Assembly (NCBI GenBank): GCA_022842165.1
Contig: JALHQC010000017.1
Location: 1-64,000, forward strand
DNA: 64,000 bases
From: a bacterium
GTDB taxonomy: Bacteria; Pseudomonadota; Alphaproteobacteria; Rhizobiales; Aestuariivirgaceae
Reading direction: 5' to 3'
The notes under the pieces were generated by a model. That model was not told the origin of the DNA, did no database searches, and worked only from the letters and a program-made list of their open reading frames with translations. A program made the position numbers and the translations under genes. This document shows positions 44,708 through 55,405 of this stretch, piece by piece (within the stretch, counting starts at the first letter, position 1; each line of letters begins with the position of its first letter).

Positions 44708-45717
44708 CGCAAAGCCTCCTTCACGCGTGGTGCAACCTTGGTGCCCAACAGTTCGATGGCCCGCATCAGCTGCGCGTGCGGCATCGCTCCGATTGCCATC
44801 TGGATCATGATGCGATCCTGCTTGAAAACCCGATGCAGGGCGATGATCTTGTCCGCGACGCGGTCAGGGTCGCCGATGATCAGGTGACCATCCGGCCCGC
44901 AGGCCGCCTCGAACTGCGCGCGTCCCGATGGCGGCCAGCCGCGCTCGCGCCCGATGCGGTTCATCACGCCATTGTGCGGCTCGTAAAAGATGTCCTTCGC
45001 AGCCTCCGTCGTATCGGCGACGAAGCCATGCATGTTGAGGCTGAGGCGCACCTCTTCAGAAGCGCGGCCTGCTTTCTCCCACGCCTGCCGGTAAAGCTCG
45101 AAATAGGGCGCAAAGCGCATGGGATCGCCGCCGATGATGGCAAGCGCCATGGGCAGCCCCAGCGTTGCCGCCCGCACCACCGAGTTTGGCGTTCCGCCAA
45201 CCGCAATCCAGATCGGGAACTTCTTCTGTTCGGGGCGCGGATAGACCGTGACGCCCGCAAGCGCCGGGCGGAGCGTGCCCGACCACGACACCTTCTCCTC
45301 GTCCCGCAGCTTCAGCAGCAGGTCGAGTTTCTCGGCGAAGAGATCGTCATAGTCGTTGAGGTCATAGCCGAAAAGTGGAAAGCTCTCGATGAACGAGCCG
45401 CGCCCGGCCATGATCTCGGCGCGGCCGCTGGAAATCCCGTCGAGCGTCGCAAATTGCTGGAACACCCGCACCGGATCGTCCGAACTCAGCACCGTCACGG
45501 CACTCGTCAGGCGGATTTTCTTCGTCCGTGCCGCACCTGCCGCCAGCGCCACGGCCGGCGCGGAAACCGAATAGTCCGGCCGGTGGTGCTCGCCCACGCC
45601 GAAGATGTCGAGGCCCACCCGGTCGGCGAGTTCGATTTCTTCGATCAGGTCGCGCAGCCTCGCCCCATGCGAACCGCCGGGCGCTACATCCGCGAATGTG
45701 TAGATGCCGATTTCCAA
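44704..45717 (-). CDS. LLM-class flavin-dependent oxidoreductase
   Basis: The 337-residue luciferase-like monooxygenase has the typical N-terminal [20 protein letters not shown] and [19 protein letters not shown]. Substrate unknown. It is upstream of and overlaps the pirin gene, so the two are probably co-expressed. Confidence 0.88.
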   Translation of the reverse strand: MEIGIYTFADVAPGGSHGARLRDLIEEIELADRVGLDIFGVGEHHRPDYSVSAPAVALAAGAARTKKIRLTSAVTVLSSDDPVRVFQQFATLDGISSGRAEIMAGRGSFIESFPLFGYDLNDYDDLFAEKLDLLLKLRDEEKVSWSGTLRPALAGVTVYPRPEQKKFPIWIAVGGTPNSVVRAATLGLPMALAIIGGDPMRFAPYFELYRQAWEKAGRASEEVRLSLNMHGFVADTTEAAKDIFYEPHNGVMNRIGRERGWPPSGRAQFEAACGPDGHLIIGDPDRVADKIIALHRVFKQDRIMIQMAIGAMPHAQLMRAIELLGTKVAPRVKEALR

Positions 45718-45825
45718 GATGCCCTCGCTTTCGGGCTTCTATATGTATCTAATTCGATTACAATTCAAGAACCATTTGCGCCACGACGACGGGAGAATGA
45801 AAGTTCGATTCTCTGGGACGCGATG

Positions 45826-46551
45826 TCAGCCCTTGGTGCGAAGTGTCGCGCGGCCGCCGTCGACGCCGATCACCTGCCCGGTGATCCAGGATGCCTCTTC
45901 CGACATCAGGAAAGCGCCAAGCGCCGCAACGTCGTCAGCCTCGCCCAACCTCTGCATGGCGTGCAGACCGGCAATCGCCGTCGCCATCTGTTCGCTCGAG
46001 GTCAGTTCCTCCGCCAGCGGCGTTTTCGTCAGCGATGGCGCGATGCAATTGACCCGCACTTTCGGCGCAAGTTCCGCGGCGAGCGACAGCATCATCCCCT
46101 CGATGGCGCCCTTTGCCATGCTGATCAGAACATGTGAGCTGAAACCCTGCGCCACAGCCACAGTCGAGAACAGGAGGATACTCGAGACCCCTTCGCCGTG
46201 CTTCAGCGCGGGCAGCGCCGCCTGAACGGCCCGGAAGGCGCCAAGCGCATTCAGTTCGAAATTCCGCGTCACGTCATCATCCGTGATCCGTGAAACCGGC
46301 TTTAGATTGATTGTCCCTACCGCGTAGCAAAGCCCGGAAATCGCTGGCCCCGCCGCCGTTATGGCGGCCTCCAGAGCGGCGCGATCCGTCACGTCGGCAA
46401 CAGCGAAACTCCCCGAAAGCTCGCCGGCCAGCGCCTCGAGTTTCCCGGCGTCACGCCCAATGAGATGAACTTTGCCTTGGCCTGCAAGGCGCCTCGCCAG
46501 CGCCGTGCCGATGCCGCCGGTGCCACCCACGATCACATATGTCTTTGTCAT
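45826..46551 (-). CDS. Short-chain dehydrogenase/reductase
   Basis: Start at 46551 (MTKTYVIVGGTGGIGTALA) gives a 241-residue SDR with the NAD motif GGTGGIG. The usual catalytic tyrosine of YxxxK is not evident: the matching region reads GFSSHVLISMAKGAIEG, where serine/histidine replace the tyrosine and the lysine is retained. Substrate unknown; could be a non-canonical or regulatory member. Confidence 0.83.
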   Translation of the reverse strand: MTKTYVIVGGTGGIGTALARRLAGQGKVHLIGRDAGKLEALAGELSGSFAVADVTDRAALEAAITAAGPAISGLCYAVGTINLKPVSRITDDDVTRNFELNALGAFRAVQAALPALKHGEGVSSILLFSTVAVAQGFSSHVLISMAKGAIEGMMLSLAAELAPKVRVNCIAPSLTKTPLAEELTSSEQMATAIAGLHAMQRLGEADDVAALGAFLMSEEASWITGQVIGVDGGRATLRTKG

Positions 46552-46582
46552 GCGAACACTACGCACAACCGGGGTGGTTGGT

Positions 46583-48076
46583 TCAGACCGGAACCCGCCG
46601 CAGCACCCGGCGGAGGATGACTGGGACGACGACGACCGCCAGCGCGATGAGCAGCAGCGCCAGCGAAATGGGATGCGTGAAGAACACTGTGGCATCGCCC
46701 TGGCTGATGGTCAGCGCGCGGCGGAATTGCGCCTCCGCCATCGGCCCGAGAATGAGCCCGATGATGGCGGGCGCCACCGGAAAATCATGCCGCCGCATCA
46801 GGAAACCGATGATGCCCACGATGAACAGCAGCACCAGGTCAAAGGTCGAGTTCGACAGCGAATAGACGCCGAGCGTCGAGAACACAAGGATGCCGCCATA
46901 AAGCAGCGGCTGCGGAATGGCCAGCAACCGCACCCACACGCCCGCCAGCGGCAGGTTCAAAACCAGCAGCATCACGTTGCCGATATAGAGGGACGCGATC
47001 AGCGCCCACACCAGCGTACCCGAGGCCGAGAAAAGTTGCGGCCCCGGCTGCAGATTATATTGCTCGAAGGCTGCGAGAAGAATGGCCGCCGTGGCCGATG
47101 TCGGCAGGCCCAGCGCCAGCAGCGGCACCAGCACCCCCGCCACCGCCGCATTGTTGGCAGCCTCCGGCCCGGCCACGCCCTCGATGGCGCCCTTGCCGAA
47201 TTCCTCCGGGTTCTTCGCCAGCTTCTTTTCCATGAAGTAGGAGAGGAAGGTGGGGATTTCGGTGCCCCCAGCAGGTAGCGCACCGAAGGGAAAGCCGATT
47301 GCAGTGCCGCGGAGCCACGGCTTCCACGAACGCCGCCATTCCTCGCGCGTCATGAACAGCGAACCCTGGATCGGCAGGATCACCGCCTCGCGCAGGTCGC
47401 GCCGCGAGGCCATGTAAAGCGCCTCCCCCACCGCGAACAGGCCAACCGCGACGACAACCGTATCGATCCCCCGCAGCATGCTGGGAATGCCGAACACGAG
47501 GCGCGGCTGCCCGGTCAATATGTCAGTCCCCGCTAGGCCGAAGGCCAGCCCGATCATCAGGCTCGTCATGCCGCGCGTCACCGATGCGCCAAGCAGCGTT
47601 GTCACCGTCATGAAGGCCAGCACCATCAGCGCGAAATATTCGGCAGGCCCGAACAGGATGGCAAGCTTCACGAATTGCGGTGCAAGGAACGTCAGCAGCA
47701 GCGTGCCGATGGTGCCGGCGATGAACGATCCGATCGCCGCCGTCGCCAGTGCCGCCGCACCGCGCCCGCGCCGCGCCATCTGGTTTCCCTCCAGCGCGGT
47801 GACGATGGAACCGGACTCACCCGGCGTATTCAGGAGAATGGACGTCGTCGAACTGCCATACATCGCGCCGTAATACAGCCCGGCAAACATGATGAAGGCA
47901 CCGGTCGGATCCAGCGTCCGCGTCACGGGAAGCAGCAGCGCGATGGTGAGTGCCGGCCCGATGCCGGGCAGGATGCCGATCAGCGTGCCGAGCGTGACGC
48001 CCACCATCGACCACATGATATTGATCGGCGTCAGCGCGGTCGCAAAACCATCCATCAAGGCGCCAAGCGCTTCCAT
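46583..48076 (-). CDS. tctA: Tripartite tricarboxylate transporter, large permease
   Basis: The 497-residue membrane protein has the TctA signature [21 protein letters not shown] near its N-terminus, [15 protein letters not shown] and about 11 helices. It forms the channel of the TctABC system with tctB and tctC upstream. The unit is tctC-tctB-tctA with gaps of 12 and 0 bases. Confidence 0.93.
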   Translation of the reverse strand: MEALGALMDGFATALTPINIMWSMVGVTLGTLIGILPGIGPALTIALLLPVTRTLDPTGAFIMFAGLYYGAMYGSSTTSILLNTPGESGSIVTALEGNQMARRGRGAAALATAAIGSFIAGTIGTLLLTFLAPQFVKLAILFGPAEYFALMVLAFMTVTTLLGASVTRGMTSLMIGLAFGLAGTDILTGQPRLVFGIPSMLRGIDTVVVAVGLFAVGEALYMASRRDLREAVILPIQGSLFMTREEWRRSWKPWLRGTAIGFPFGALPAGGTEIPTFLSYFMEKKLAKNPEEFGKGAIEGVAGPEAANNAAVAGVLVPLLALGLPTSATAAILLAAFEQYNLQPGPQLFSASGTLVWALIASLYIGNVMLLVLNLPLAGVWVRLLAIPQPLLYGGILVFSTLGVYSLSNSTFDLVLLFIVGIIGFLMRRHDFPVAPAIIGLILGPMAEAQFRRALTISQGDATVFFTHPISLALLLIALAVVVVPVILRRVLRRVPV

Positions 48077-48550
48077 CTAGATGATCCCCTGCAGCAATCC
48101 GGCCGGAAGCTGAAGCCCCAGCAGCCGCGTGAAGCCGAGATAGGCCACCAAGGCCAGAACCAGCGCCACGGCCCCGTCGCGCAGGAAGCTGCGGCTGCCG
48201 AAGGCGAACGTCACACTCATGAACAGCACCATGGCAGCAGGCACGAAGCCCACGGGCCGCAGCAGGTTCATATGCAGGATCAGCCCCGCCGCGATGACGG
48301 CAACTGCGAACCAGTCCGTAGCAGGCGGAAGGTCTTCGTCAAACGTCCTGCGCCACGCCTGCCACACGACGGCGGCACCCGCCAGCGCAAGACCGGATGA
48401 CACCAGCAACGGGAAGAACCTGGGGCCGACCTTGGCATGAACGGGCGGAACCCGCATGCCGGACACATCAATCGCGATTATCGCCGCAATCGCAATGAGT
48501 CCGAGGCCGATCAGAAGACCGGCCACGGACATCTGGCGTTGCGTGTTCAC
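48077..48550 (-). CDS. tctB: Tripartite tricarboxylate transporter, small permease
   Basis: The 157-residue protein has four predicted membrane helices (LLIGLGLIAIAAIIAIDVSG, FFPLLVSSGLALAGAAVVW) in TctB layout with RFFPLL. It partners TctA. It directly abuts the tctA start. Confidence 0.85.
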   Translation of the reverse strand: MNTQRQMSVAGLLIGLGLIAIAAIIAIDVSGMRVPPVHAKVGPRFFPLLVSSGLALAGAAVVWQAWRRTFDEDLPPATDWFAVAVIAAGLILHMNLLRPVGFVPAAMVLFMSVTFAFGSRSFLRDGAVALVLALVAYLGFTRLLGLQLPAGLLQGII

Positions 48551-48562
48551 GGAGGACCGGGA

Positions 48563-49522
48563 TTACTGGACGAGGCCGACAGTCTTGAGGATTTCCGTCA
48601 CGCGGGCATTCTCGGCTTCAAGCAGCTTGGCGAAATCATCGCCCGGCAGATAGAGGTCCGTCCACTTCTTGTCGGCCAGAACCTTCTTCCAGGCATCGCT
48701 CTTGACTGCCGCATCGACCGCATCGCGCAGCGCCTTGGTCTGTGCGTCGTCAAGCCCCGGAGGAGCGACGATGGCGCGCCAGTTGGCAAGTTCGACGTCG
48801 ACGCCCTGCTCCTTCAAGGTCGGAATGTCGATCCCGGCCTGGCGCTCCGGCGCCGAAATGGCAAGCGCACGAAGTTCGCCGGACTGGATCTGGCCTGCCC
48901 ATTCGCTGTAGCCGCTGATGCCGGCGACCACATGCCCGCCGAGAATGGCGGCCAGTGCTTCGCCGCCGCCCGAGAACGGCACGTAATTGAGCTTGGTGAG
49001 GTCGGCACCCGCCGCCTTGGCAACAAGGCCTGCGAGAATATGGTCGGTACCGCCGGCGGAACCGCCGCCAAAGGCAACGGTGCCCGCGTCGGCCTTGAGC
49101 TTCGCCACGAGGTCGGCCAGCGTCTTGATCTCGGAGGCCGCCGGAACCACGATCACTTCATATTCGCCGGTCAGCCGCGCGATCGGCGTAGTCATCCCGA
49201 GGTTCACGGCCGACTGGTTCGTCAGGATGGCGCCGACCATGACGAGGCCATTGACCATCATCACATTGGGCTTGCCCTTTTCCTGATCGATCAGCTGGGC
49301 AAGGCCCACCGTGCCGCCGGCACCCGGAACGTTTTCGACGGTAATGCCCGTGGCGCCGCCGGCGGTCATCACATCAGCCAGTGCGCGTGCTGTCTGGTCC
49401 CAGCCGCCGCCGGGGCCAGCGGGCGCGATGATCCGGAGATCGTTGACGGCGAGTGCTGGCGTAACGAAACCGATGCTCAGGCCAATGACGGCCGTGGCGG
49501 CAAGAAATGTGCGTCGAAGCAT
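48563..49522 (-). CDS. tctC: Tripartite tricarboxylate transporter, periplasmic binding protein
   Basis: The 319-residue protein has a signal peptide (ending TPALA) and the Bug/TctC fold (LRIIAPAGPGGGWDQTARAL, VENVPGAGGTVGLA). Such proteins bind citrate or other carboxylates for TctAB. It is the first gene of the operon; the ligand is not predictable. Confidence 0.92.
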   Translation of the reverse strand: MLRRTFLAATAVIGLSIGFVTPALAVNDLRIIAPAGPGGGWDQTARALADVMTAGGATGITVENVPGAGGTVGLAQLIDQEKGKPNVMMVNGLVMVGAILTNQSAVNLGMTTPIARLTGEYEVIVVPAASEIKTLADLVAKLKADAGTVAFGGGSAGGTDHILAGLVAKAAGADLTKLNYVPFSGGGEALAAILGGHVVAGISGYSEWAGQIQSGELRALAISAPERQAGIDIPTLKEQGVDVELANWRAIVAPPGLDDAQTKALRDAVDAAVKSDAWKKVLADKKWTDLYLPGDDFAKLLEAENARVTEILKTVGLVQ

Positions 49523-49584
49523 GTCTGGTTACTCCCTTGTCTGTTTATGTGTAAGCCCAAACGATTGCAGAGCTTCGGTCATCA

Positions 49585-49776
49585 CTAAACCAGCGGGCGA
49601 TTGAGCGCAACAATGGGCTTGGCCGATGCTACGGGCGGCTTCTCATCGCTAGCAGGGTCTTGCTCCGCCTCCTCCGGTGCCAACAATTGCTCCTGGGATT
49701 GTCTTGGGTCCGAATGAGTTCTCATCCGCATTTGGTTCGAGGACCGGCAGGCTTCCATCAACCTGTTATCGTTCAA
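49585..49776 (-). CDS. Doubtful small frame after the 3-TM protein gene
   Basis: A 63-codon frame begins with TTG 22 bases after the stop of the membrane-protein gene. The product is polar and proline-rich with an acidic middle (APEEAEQDPASDEKPP). It has no recognised domain. A weak start and lack of overlap leave it uncertain; the rest of the 276-base gap after tctC shows nothing else. Confidence 0.2.
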   Translation of the reverse strand: MNDNRLMEACRSSNQMRMRTHSDPRQSQEQLLAPEEAEQDPASDEKPPVASAKPIVALNRPLV

Positions 49777-49798
49777 CTTGAACAGACAGGCCGAGTGG

Positions 49799-50164
49799 CT
49801 ATCCCGTCAGCGACCACCCGGCGAAAACCGTTGCTGAAATTGCAGCGATGAACGTAAGGCACATGATCGACGCAGGAACGGCTGTATTGGTGTTCATGAT
49901 GTCGCCGGCAGCCGTGTCGCCAGTTCTGACGGCATTGGCAGATCCCGCAATTGCCATCAGCAGCCATATGGCTGCTATGACAGCAAGAACAAAGCAGACC
50001 CAGGCAATTCTCATCGAGTCCGGAACTGCCAGCGGGGTTGCCGGATCAATGTCGAACTTTTCCGCAAAGGTGACGGTAAAGGCCAAGATCCCGGTCGCGA
50101 CCGTCAAAATTTGCCTTGCGAGATCGGCCGCGAATTCGAGGGCTTTCGTATGTTCCCCGCTCAT
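49799..50164 (-). CDS. Hypothetical three-helix membrane protein
   Basis: Start at 50164 (MSGEHTKALEFAA) overlaps the upstream gene stop by four bases (ATGA). The 121-residue protein has three membrane helices (ILTVATGILAFTVTFAE, IAWVCFVLAVIAAIWLLMAI, MCLTFIAAISATVFAGW) around a polar loop. No family recognised. It is coupled to a 108-residue soluble gene, suggesting a two-gene module. Confidence 0.6.
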   Translation of the reverse strand: MSGEHTKALEFAADLARQILTVATGILAFTVTFAEKFDIDPATPLAVPDSMRIAWVCFVLAVIAAIWLLMAIAGSANAVRTGDTAAGDIMNTNTAVPASIMCLTFIAAISATVFAGWSLTG

Positions 50165-50487
50165 CGGCAGATCGGGAATATCGGGCACAGACGCGACCTC
50201 GCAGCAGCGAAAGTCCCTTCCCCGATGATGTTGTCCGAGTCACTGGCAGCGCCATAGACCTCATGGCGGCTGTCGATCATCGCATCGACGAAGCGGGCCA
50301 AGCCCCGCTCCGCATCACCCCGAAGCTTTTCGGCATCCTGCGTGCCGCTGCTCCAAGAAAATGCCACTTCGTTGAAGATGCCATTGCGAACATCACTTTC
50401 CGAGCCACGCCCGAACCGGACGCCGCGGGCCCTCGCATATCCTCGCGCGAAGCCAAACAGCTCAGCCGATAACTCCTGAGGTTCCAT
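50161..50487 (-). CDS. Hypothetical soluble partner of the membrane protein
   Basis: The 108-residue protein (MEPQELSAELFGFARGYARA) has no signal peptide or membrane helix and no recognised family. Its stop overlaps the start of the three-helix gene by four bases, so translation is coupled. It is set between thrS (downstream, same strand) and the membrane gene, and does not belong to an obvious pathway. Confidence 0.5.
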   Translation of the reverse strand: MEPQELSAELFGFARGYARARGVRFGRGSESDVRNGIFNEVAFSWSSGTQDAEKLRGDAERGLARFVDAMIDSRHEVYGAASDSDNIIGEGTFAAARSRLCPIFPICR

Positions 50488-50544
50488 CCCGCCAGTCCCC
50501 AGCCAGTGACGCTGAGGAAATACTACGCCGGAACTTGATTGAAC

Positions 50545-52503
50545 TCAAGTTCTGAGCAAGTCCGGCGGCGTCGCCTCATCCTTCAATGCGGCAATTGCAT
50601 CGACCAGGCTCATCGGCGTCTGGTTCTGCGAGCCGAGGCGGCGCATGCTGACGGCACGCTCCTCCATCTCGCGTTTGCCCACTACCAGAATGACGGGCAC
50701 CTTCTGAACCGAGTGTTCGCGAACCTTGTAGTTGATCTTCTCGTTGCGGAGATCGGCTTCGGCGCGCAAGCCGGCCTTCCGCAGCGCATCGCGCACTTCC
50801 AGCGCATAGCCATCGCCCTCGGAGGTGATCGTCGCCACCACCACCTGTTGCGGCGCGATCCACAGCGGGAAGTGGCCAGCGTAGTGCTCGATCAGGATGC
50901 CGAGGAAGCGCTCCATCGAACCGCAGATGGCGCGGTGGATCATCACCGGCACCTTTTTCTCGCCGTCGGCCCCGATGTAGAAGGCGCCGAAGCGTTCCGG
51001 CAGGTTGAAGTCCACCTGCGTCGTTCCGCATTGCCAGTCACGGCCGATCGCATCGCGCAGCACATATTCGAACTTGGGGCCGTAGAAGGCACCCTCGCCC
51101 GGGTTCACTGCCGTCTTGATCTTGCCGCCGGATTGTTCGGCGATCTGGATCAGCACCTTGTTCATGATGTCTTCGGCGCGGTCCCACGCGGCGTCAGAGC
51201 CGACGCGCTTTTCGGGCCGCGTCGAGAGCTTCACCACGATCTCCTCGAAGCCAAAGTCCTTGTAGGTCGACAGGATCAGGTCGTTGATCTTCAGGCATTC
51301 CTCCGCCATCTGCTCTTCGGTGCAGAAGATATGCGCGTCATCCTGCGTGAAGCCGCGCACCCGCATCAGCCCATGCAGCGCGCCCGAAGGCTCATAGCGG
51401 TGCACGTTGCCGAATTCGGCCAGCCGCAGCGGCAGTTCGCGGTAGGAGCGGAGCCCGTGCTTGAAGATCTGCACATGGCCGGGGCAGTTCATTGGCTTGA
51501 TGGCAAAGACCTGCTCGTCTTCCGTCTCGTCTCCGGCGGACGTCGCCGCAAACATCGCCTCCTTGTACCAGCCCCAGTGGCCGGACGTTTCCCACAAACT
51601 CTTGTCGAGCAATTGCGGCGCGTTCACTTCCTGGTAGTCGAGCTTCGAGAGCCTGCGCCGCATATAGGCGATGAGCTGCTGGAACATCGTCCAGCCCTTG
51701 GCGTGCCAGAACACGACGCCCGGGCCTTCTTCCTGGAAATGGAACAGGTCCATCTCGCGGCCCAGCTTCCGGTGGTCGCGCTTCTCGGCCTCTTCCAGCG
51801 CATGGAGATAGGCCTGCAATTCCTTGTCGCTGGCCCACGCCGTGCCATAGATGCGCGTCAGCATCGGATTGTTGGAATTGCCCCGCCAATAGGCGCCCGC
51901 CACCTTCATCAGCTTGAAGGCGTTGCCGATCTTGCCGGTGGACGTCATGTGCGGGCCACGGCACAGATCAATCCAGCCGCCCTGGTCGTAGAACTTGATA
52001 TCCTGGTTGCCGGGAATGGCATCGACCAGTTCGACCTTGAACAGCTCGCCTTTCTGCCGGAAGAAGTCCTTCGCCTCCTCGCGCGTCTTCACGCTCTTGG
52101 TGAAGGGCTTGTCGCGCTGGATGATCTCGCGCATCTTCTTCTCGATTGCGGCGAAATCCTCGGTCGTGAAGGGCTCGTTGCGGAAGAAGTCATAATAGAA
52201 ACCGTTTTCGATGACGGGGCCGATCGTTACCTGCGTGCCGGGGAACAACTCCTGCACGGCTTCTGCCAGCACATGCGCCGCATCGTGGCGGATCAGTTCG
52301 AGGGCTTCCGGATCATCGCGCGTCACGATCTTGAGGCTCGAATCACCCTCGATCGGATCGGCAAGGTCGACGAGCGTGCCGTTCACCACCGCGGCGACAG
52401 CTTTTTTCTCGAGCGACTTGGAAATCGAGGCGGCGACGGCCTGCGCCGAAATCCCCGGTTCAACCTGGCGTTTCGCGCCGTCCGGGAACGTCAAGGTAAT
52501 CAT
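50545..52503 (-). CDS. thrS: Threonyl-tRNA synthetase
   Basis: The class II synthetase of 652 residues has an N-terminal TGS domain (about 1-60), an editing domain with [10 protein letters not shown] (histidines 73 and 77), the catalytic core ([28 protein letters not shown] with a zinc cysteine, [16 protein letters not shown]) and a C-terminal anticodon domain. AGGAGG is 5 nt before the second of two adjacent ATGs, so 52503 is preferred. Confidence 0.97.
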   Translation of the reverse strand: MITLTFPDGAKRQVEPGISAQAVAASISKSLEKKAVAAVVNGTLVDLADPIEGDSSLKIVTRDDPEALELIRHDAAHVLAEAVQELFPGTQVTIGPVIENGFYYDFFRNEPFTTEDFAAIEKKMREIIQRDKPFTKSVKTREEAKDFFRQKGELFKVELVDAIPGNQDIKFYDQGGWIDLCRGPHMTSTGKIGNAFKLMKVAGAYWRGNSNNPMLTRIYGTAWASDKELQAYLHALEEAEKRDHRKLGREMDLFHFQEEGPGVVFWHAKGWTMFQQLIAYMRRRLSKLDYQEVNAPQLLDKSLWETSGHWGWYKEAMFAATSAGDETEDEQVFAIKPMNCPGHVQIFKHGLRSYRELPLRLAEFGNVHRYEPSGALHGLMRVRGFTQDDAHIFCTEEQMAEECLKINDLILSTYKDFGFEEIVVKLSTRPEKRVGSDAAWDRAEDIMNKVLIQIAEQSGGKIKTAVNPGEGAFYGPKFEYVLRDAIGRDWQCGTTQVDFNLPERFGAFYIGADGEKKVPVMIHRAICGSMERFLGILIEHYAGHFPLWIAPQQVVVATITSEGDGYALEVRDALRKAGLRAEADLRNEKINYKVREHSVQKVPVILVVGKREMEERAVSMRRLGSQNQTPMSLVDAIAALKDEATPPDLLRT

Positions 52504-52731
52504 CATGTCCTCCTGCTCACTCCCGCGCACAAGTGCGGGTAAGCGATATCAAGTGTTTAACGTGTTGCAGCGCAGGCTTAGGTGGCGCGCGGCGCAGCGT
52601 CAAGCCTTGGCGCTGGCGCGGCAAAACAGTTCACTCCGGTAAGCCCCGCTTAAGTTCTGGATAACCCGTCATTAACCTTAACGCGTCATGATCATCCCGA
52701 ACGTTGAATTAACTATAGTTCGGGGTAACAA

Positions 52732-53466
52732 ATGAAATCGTCCTTGCTGCGTCTCGCAATTCTGGCCTCGGTGATGGTACCGGCGGCTTCCGCTCTTGCT
52801 GCCGATCTCGATCCGCCGCCGCCGGTCGACGATCTTCGCCCCGCGACATATGACTGGACCGGCGCTTTCGTCGGCGTCATCGGCTCCGTCGTTTCGCTCG
52901 AAGGCCATTACGACAAGGATCCGGATTGCGTTCCGTTCGATCCCACCTGCGGCCCCGTCGACCCTGAAATGAGCGGCACGGGCTACATGGGCGGCTTCAT
53001 CGCCGGTATCAACTACCAGATCGACGATTTCGTCATCGGCATCGAGGGCGATTACCAGTGGGGCGGCGATATCGCCCAGAATCGTGACCCGGCTGAACTC
53101 ACCGAGCTCGATTTCAACAGCATGGCCACGATCCGCGCCCGCGCCGGCGTCGTGTTCGACAGCACGCTGATCTACCTCACCGGCGGCTGGGGCTTCGTCG
53201 AAACCGAGTTCTCCGGCGACGTCGGCCCTCCGGGCTTTGCGTACAACGACTCCGACAGCCAGTGGATCAATGGCTATGTCATCGGCGGCGGCATCGAACA
53301 TGCCTTCAACGCGAATTTCCACGCCCGCCTCGAATATCTCTACATGGACGCGGGCGATGCCGATTACCGCCTCGAGGATCCCAACGGCTTCGGCGGCGAC
53401 ATCGACATGCACTTCGACGGCATCCACTCCATCCGCGCCGGCTTGACCTACAACTTCAGCATGTAA
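52732..53466 (+). CDS. Outer-membrane beta-barrel protein, Omp25/31-like
   Basis: The 244-residue protein has a signal peptide (ending ASALA) and then a beta-barrel typical of rhizobial and Brucella Omp25/31 (WTGAFVGVIGS, GGFIAGINYQIDDFVIGIEGDYQW, IRARAGVVFDSTLIYLTGGWGF, HSIRAGLTYNFSM). It lies before a rho-independent terminator, between thrS and yidD. Likely an abundant structural porin-like protein. Confidence 0.9.
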   Translation: MKSSLLRLAILASVMVPAASALAADLDPPPPVDDLRPATYDWTGAFVGVIGSVVSLEGHYDKDPDCVPFDPTCGPVDPEMSGTGYMGGFIAGINYQIDDFVIGIEGDYQWGGDIAQNRDPAELTELDFNSMATIRARAGVVFDSTLIYLTGGWGFVETEFSGDVGPPGFAYNDSDSQWINGYVIGGGIEHAFNANFHARLEYLYMDAGDADYRLEDPNGFGGDIDMHFDGIHSIRAGLTYNFSM

Positions 53467-53487
53467 ATTTGCCGACTGTCCAGAATC

Positions 53488-53769
53488 TCAAGGGGTCCCT
53501 TCGGGGGCCCCTTTCTCATTTTCGTTTTTCGGCATCCGCCAGACCGGCCCGGCATAAACCTCCGGCACCGGATCGAACCCTGACTGCCCCCGCGGATGGC
53601 AGCGGCAGGCCCGCGCGAAGCCCAGCGCGAGGCCCCGCCCTGCCCCATGCCTGCGGATCGCGTCGCTGGCATAGTCCGAACATGTCGGTAAATAGCGGCA
53701 GCGTCGGCCGATGATGGCCGATAAGGTCAGCTGATACAGTCTGATAAGTCCGAGCAGGATGGTTTTCAT
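53488..53769 (-). CDS. yidD: Membrane protein insertion efficiency factor YidD
   Basis: The 93-residue amphipathic membrane-associated protein has the YidD pattern LIRLYQLTLSAIIGRRCRYLPTC followed by SDYASDAIRRHGAGRGL. It helps insert inner-membrane proteins near YidC. It overlaps the porin terminator and is transcribed away from the sulfatase gene. Confidence 0.9.
   Translation of the reverse strand: MKTILLGLIRLYQLTLSAIIGRRCRYLPTCSDYASDAIRRHGAGRGLALGFARACRCHPRGQSGFDPVPEVYAGPVWRMPKNENEKGAPEGTP
53490..53513 (+). terminator. Rho-independent terminator after the porin gene
   Basis: AAGGGGTCCC (53490-53499) and GGGGCCCCTT (53504-53513) form a strong stem around TTCG, followed by TCTCATTTT. It overlaps the 3' end of yidD on the other strand. 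Confidence 0.8.
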
Positions 53770-53797
53770 GGCGCGGACAAGGATATAGGGGCACGCG

Positions 53798-55342
53798 ATG
53801 GCCGAGGCAAAACCGAATATTCTCTTCGTGATGGCGGATCAGCTCGCCGCGCAGTTCCTGCCCTTCCATGGCCACCCGCTGGTCAAGACGCCGAACCTCT
53901 CGCGGCTAGCGGCTGAAGGTGTTGTCTTCGAGAACTGCTATTCCACCAGCCCCCTTTGCGCCCCCGCCCGCGCCACCGTCATGAACGGCTTGCTGCCGTC
54001 GCGCACCGGCGTTTACGACAATGCCGCCGAATTCCCTTCTTCGATTCCCACTTGGGCGCATTACCTGCGGCTTGCCGGCTACAAGACCTGCCTTTCGGGC
54101 AAGATGCATTTTGTCGGTCCTGATCAGCTTCATGGACTTGAAGAGCGCCTCACCACCGATATCTACCCCGCCGACTTCGGCTGGACGCCGGACTGGCGCC
54201 TGCGCCAGGAACGTATCGACTGGTGGTACCACAACATGACATCGGTACTGCAGCCCGGCATCGCCGAGATCACCAACCAGCTTGAATTCGATGACGAAGT
54301 TGCTTTCCTCGCCATCCGCAAGATCTATGACTACGTCCGCTTCGAGGACGACAAGCCTTTCTGCCTGATGACCTCCTTCACCCACCCGCACGACCCTTAT
54401 GCCGCGCGGAAGAAATTCTGGGACCTTTACAAGGACGAGGACATCGATCTTCCGAAGGTTCCGCGCATGGAACGCTCACAGTTCGATCCCCATTCGCAGC
54501 GCCTCTACGATGTCTCTGCGATGGACGACTATACCGTGACGGAGGCCGATCTCCGTGCCGCCCGCCATGGCTACTATGCCAACATCTCCTACGTGGACGA
54601 CCTCATAGGTCAGATGATCTCGGCACTCGAAGCTACTGGAAAACTTGACAATACCGTCATCGTCTTCACCTCGGACCACGGGGATTTTCTGGGCGAGCGC
54701 GGGTTGTGGTACAAGATGTCCTATCTCGAACCCTCGGCCCATGTGCCACTGCTCGTCTGGTCACCGAAGCGTTTTGCCGCCCGCCGCGTGGCTGAACCCG
54801 TGACGCTGGCCGATATCCTCCCCACCCTTACCGCGATCGGCAACGGCGGCGCCGCCACGCTGTCCCGCCCCGTCGATGGCCGTTCGCTTTATCCCCTCCT
54901 CATCGGCGCCAAGGAGGATCCTTCAGGCACCGCATGGTGCGAGTATCTGGCCGAAGGCGCCATTGCGCCCCTCTACATGCTGCGCCGGGGCCCCTGGAAA
55001 TTCATCCATTCGCCGGTCGACCCCGATCAGCTCTTCAATCTTGTCGACGATCCCACCGAACAGGTGAACCTTGCGGCGAAGCACCCGCTGGGACCGCAGT
55101 TTCGTGCCGAGGTCGAGGCGAAGTTCGACATTCCGCGCATCCACCGCGAAGTGCTTGAGAGCCAGCAATCCCGCCTCATGATGTTCGAGGCGTTGAAGCG
55201 GGGGGCACACTTTCCCTGGGATTTTCAGCCGCTCCGCGATGCTTCCGAGCAATATACGAGGAACCACATGAGCGTCACCGAGCGCGACCTGAAGTCCCGC
55301 TTCCCCCAAGCCCCCGATATCGAGGCCAAGCGCACGAAATAG
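53798..55342 (+). CDS. betC: Choline-sulfatase (type I sulfatase)
   Basis: The 514-residue sulfatase has LFVMADQLAAQFLPFHG near the N-terminus, the formylglycine-forming motif CAPAR at cysteine 54 and catalytic FTSDHGDFLGERGLWYK. Total length and sequence fit BetC, which frees choline from choline-O-sulfate for glycine betaine synthesis. No betAB genes lie in the window; the start 29 bases after yidD on the other strand is well placed. Confidence 0.87.
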   Translation: MAEAKPNILFVMADQLAAQFLPFHGHPLVKTPNLSRLAAEGVVFENCYSTSPLCAPARATVMNGLLPSRTGVYDNAAEFPSSIPTWAHYLRLAGYKTCLSGKMHFVGPDQLHGLEERLTTDIYPADFGWTPDWRLRQERIDWWYHNMTSVLQPGIAEITNQLEFDDEVAFLAIRKIYDYVRFEDDKPFCLMTSFTHPHDPYAARKKFWDLYKDEDIDLPKVPRMERSQFDPHSQRLYDVSAMDDYTVTEADLRAARHGYYANISYVDDLIGQMISALEATGKLDNTVIVFTSDHGDFLGERGLWYKMSYLEPSAHVPLLVWSPKRFAARRVAEPVTLADILPTLTAIGNGGAATLSRPVDGRSLYPLLIGAKEDPSGTAWCEYLAEGAIAPLYMLRRGPWKFIHSPVDPDQLFNLVDDPTEQVNLAAKHPLGPQFRAEVEAKFDIPRIHREVLESQQSRLMMFEALKRGAHFPWDFQPLRDASEQYTRNHMSVTERDLKSRFPQAPDIEAKRTK

Positions 55343-55405
55343 GTCCCGCAAGCCTGGCGTCAGCCCCGCAGCCGAAAACAAGCCATCGCCAAGGGGCTTT
55401 GATCG

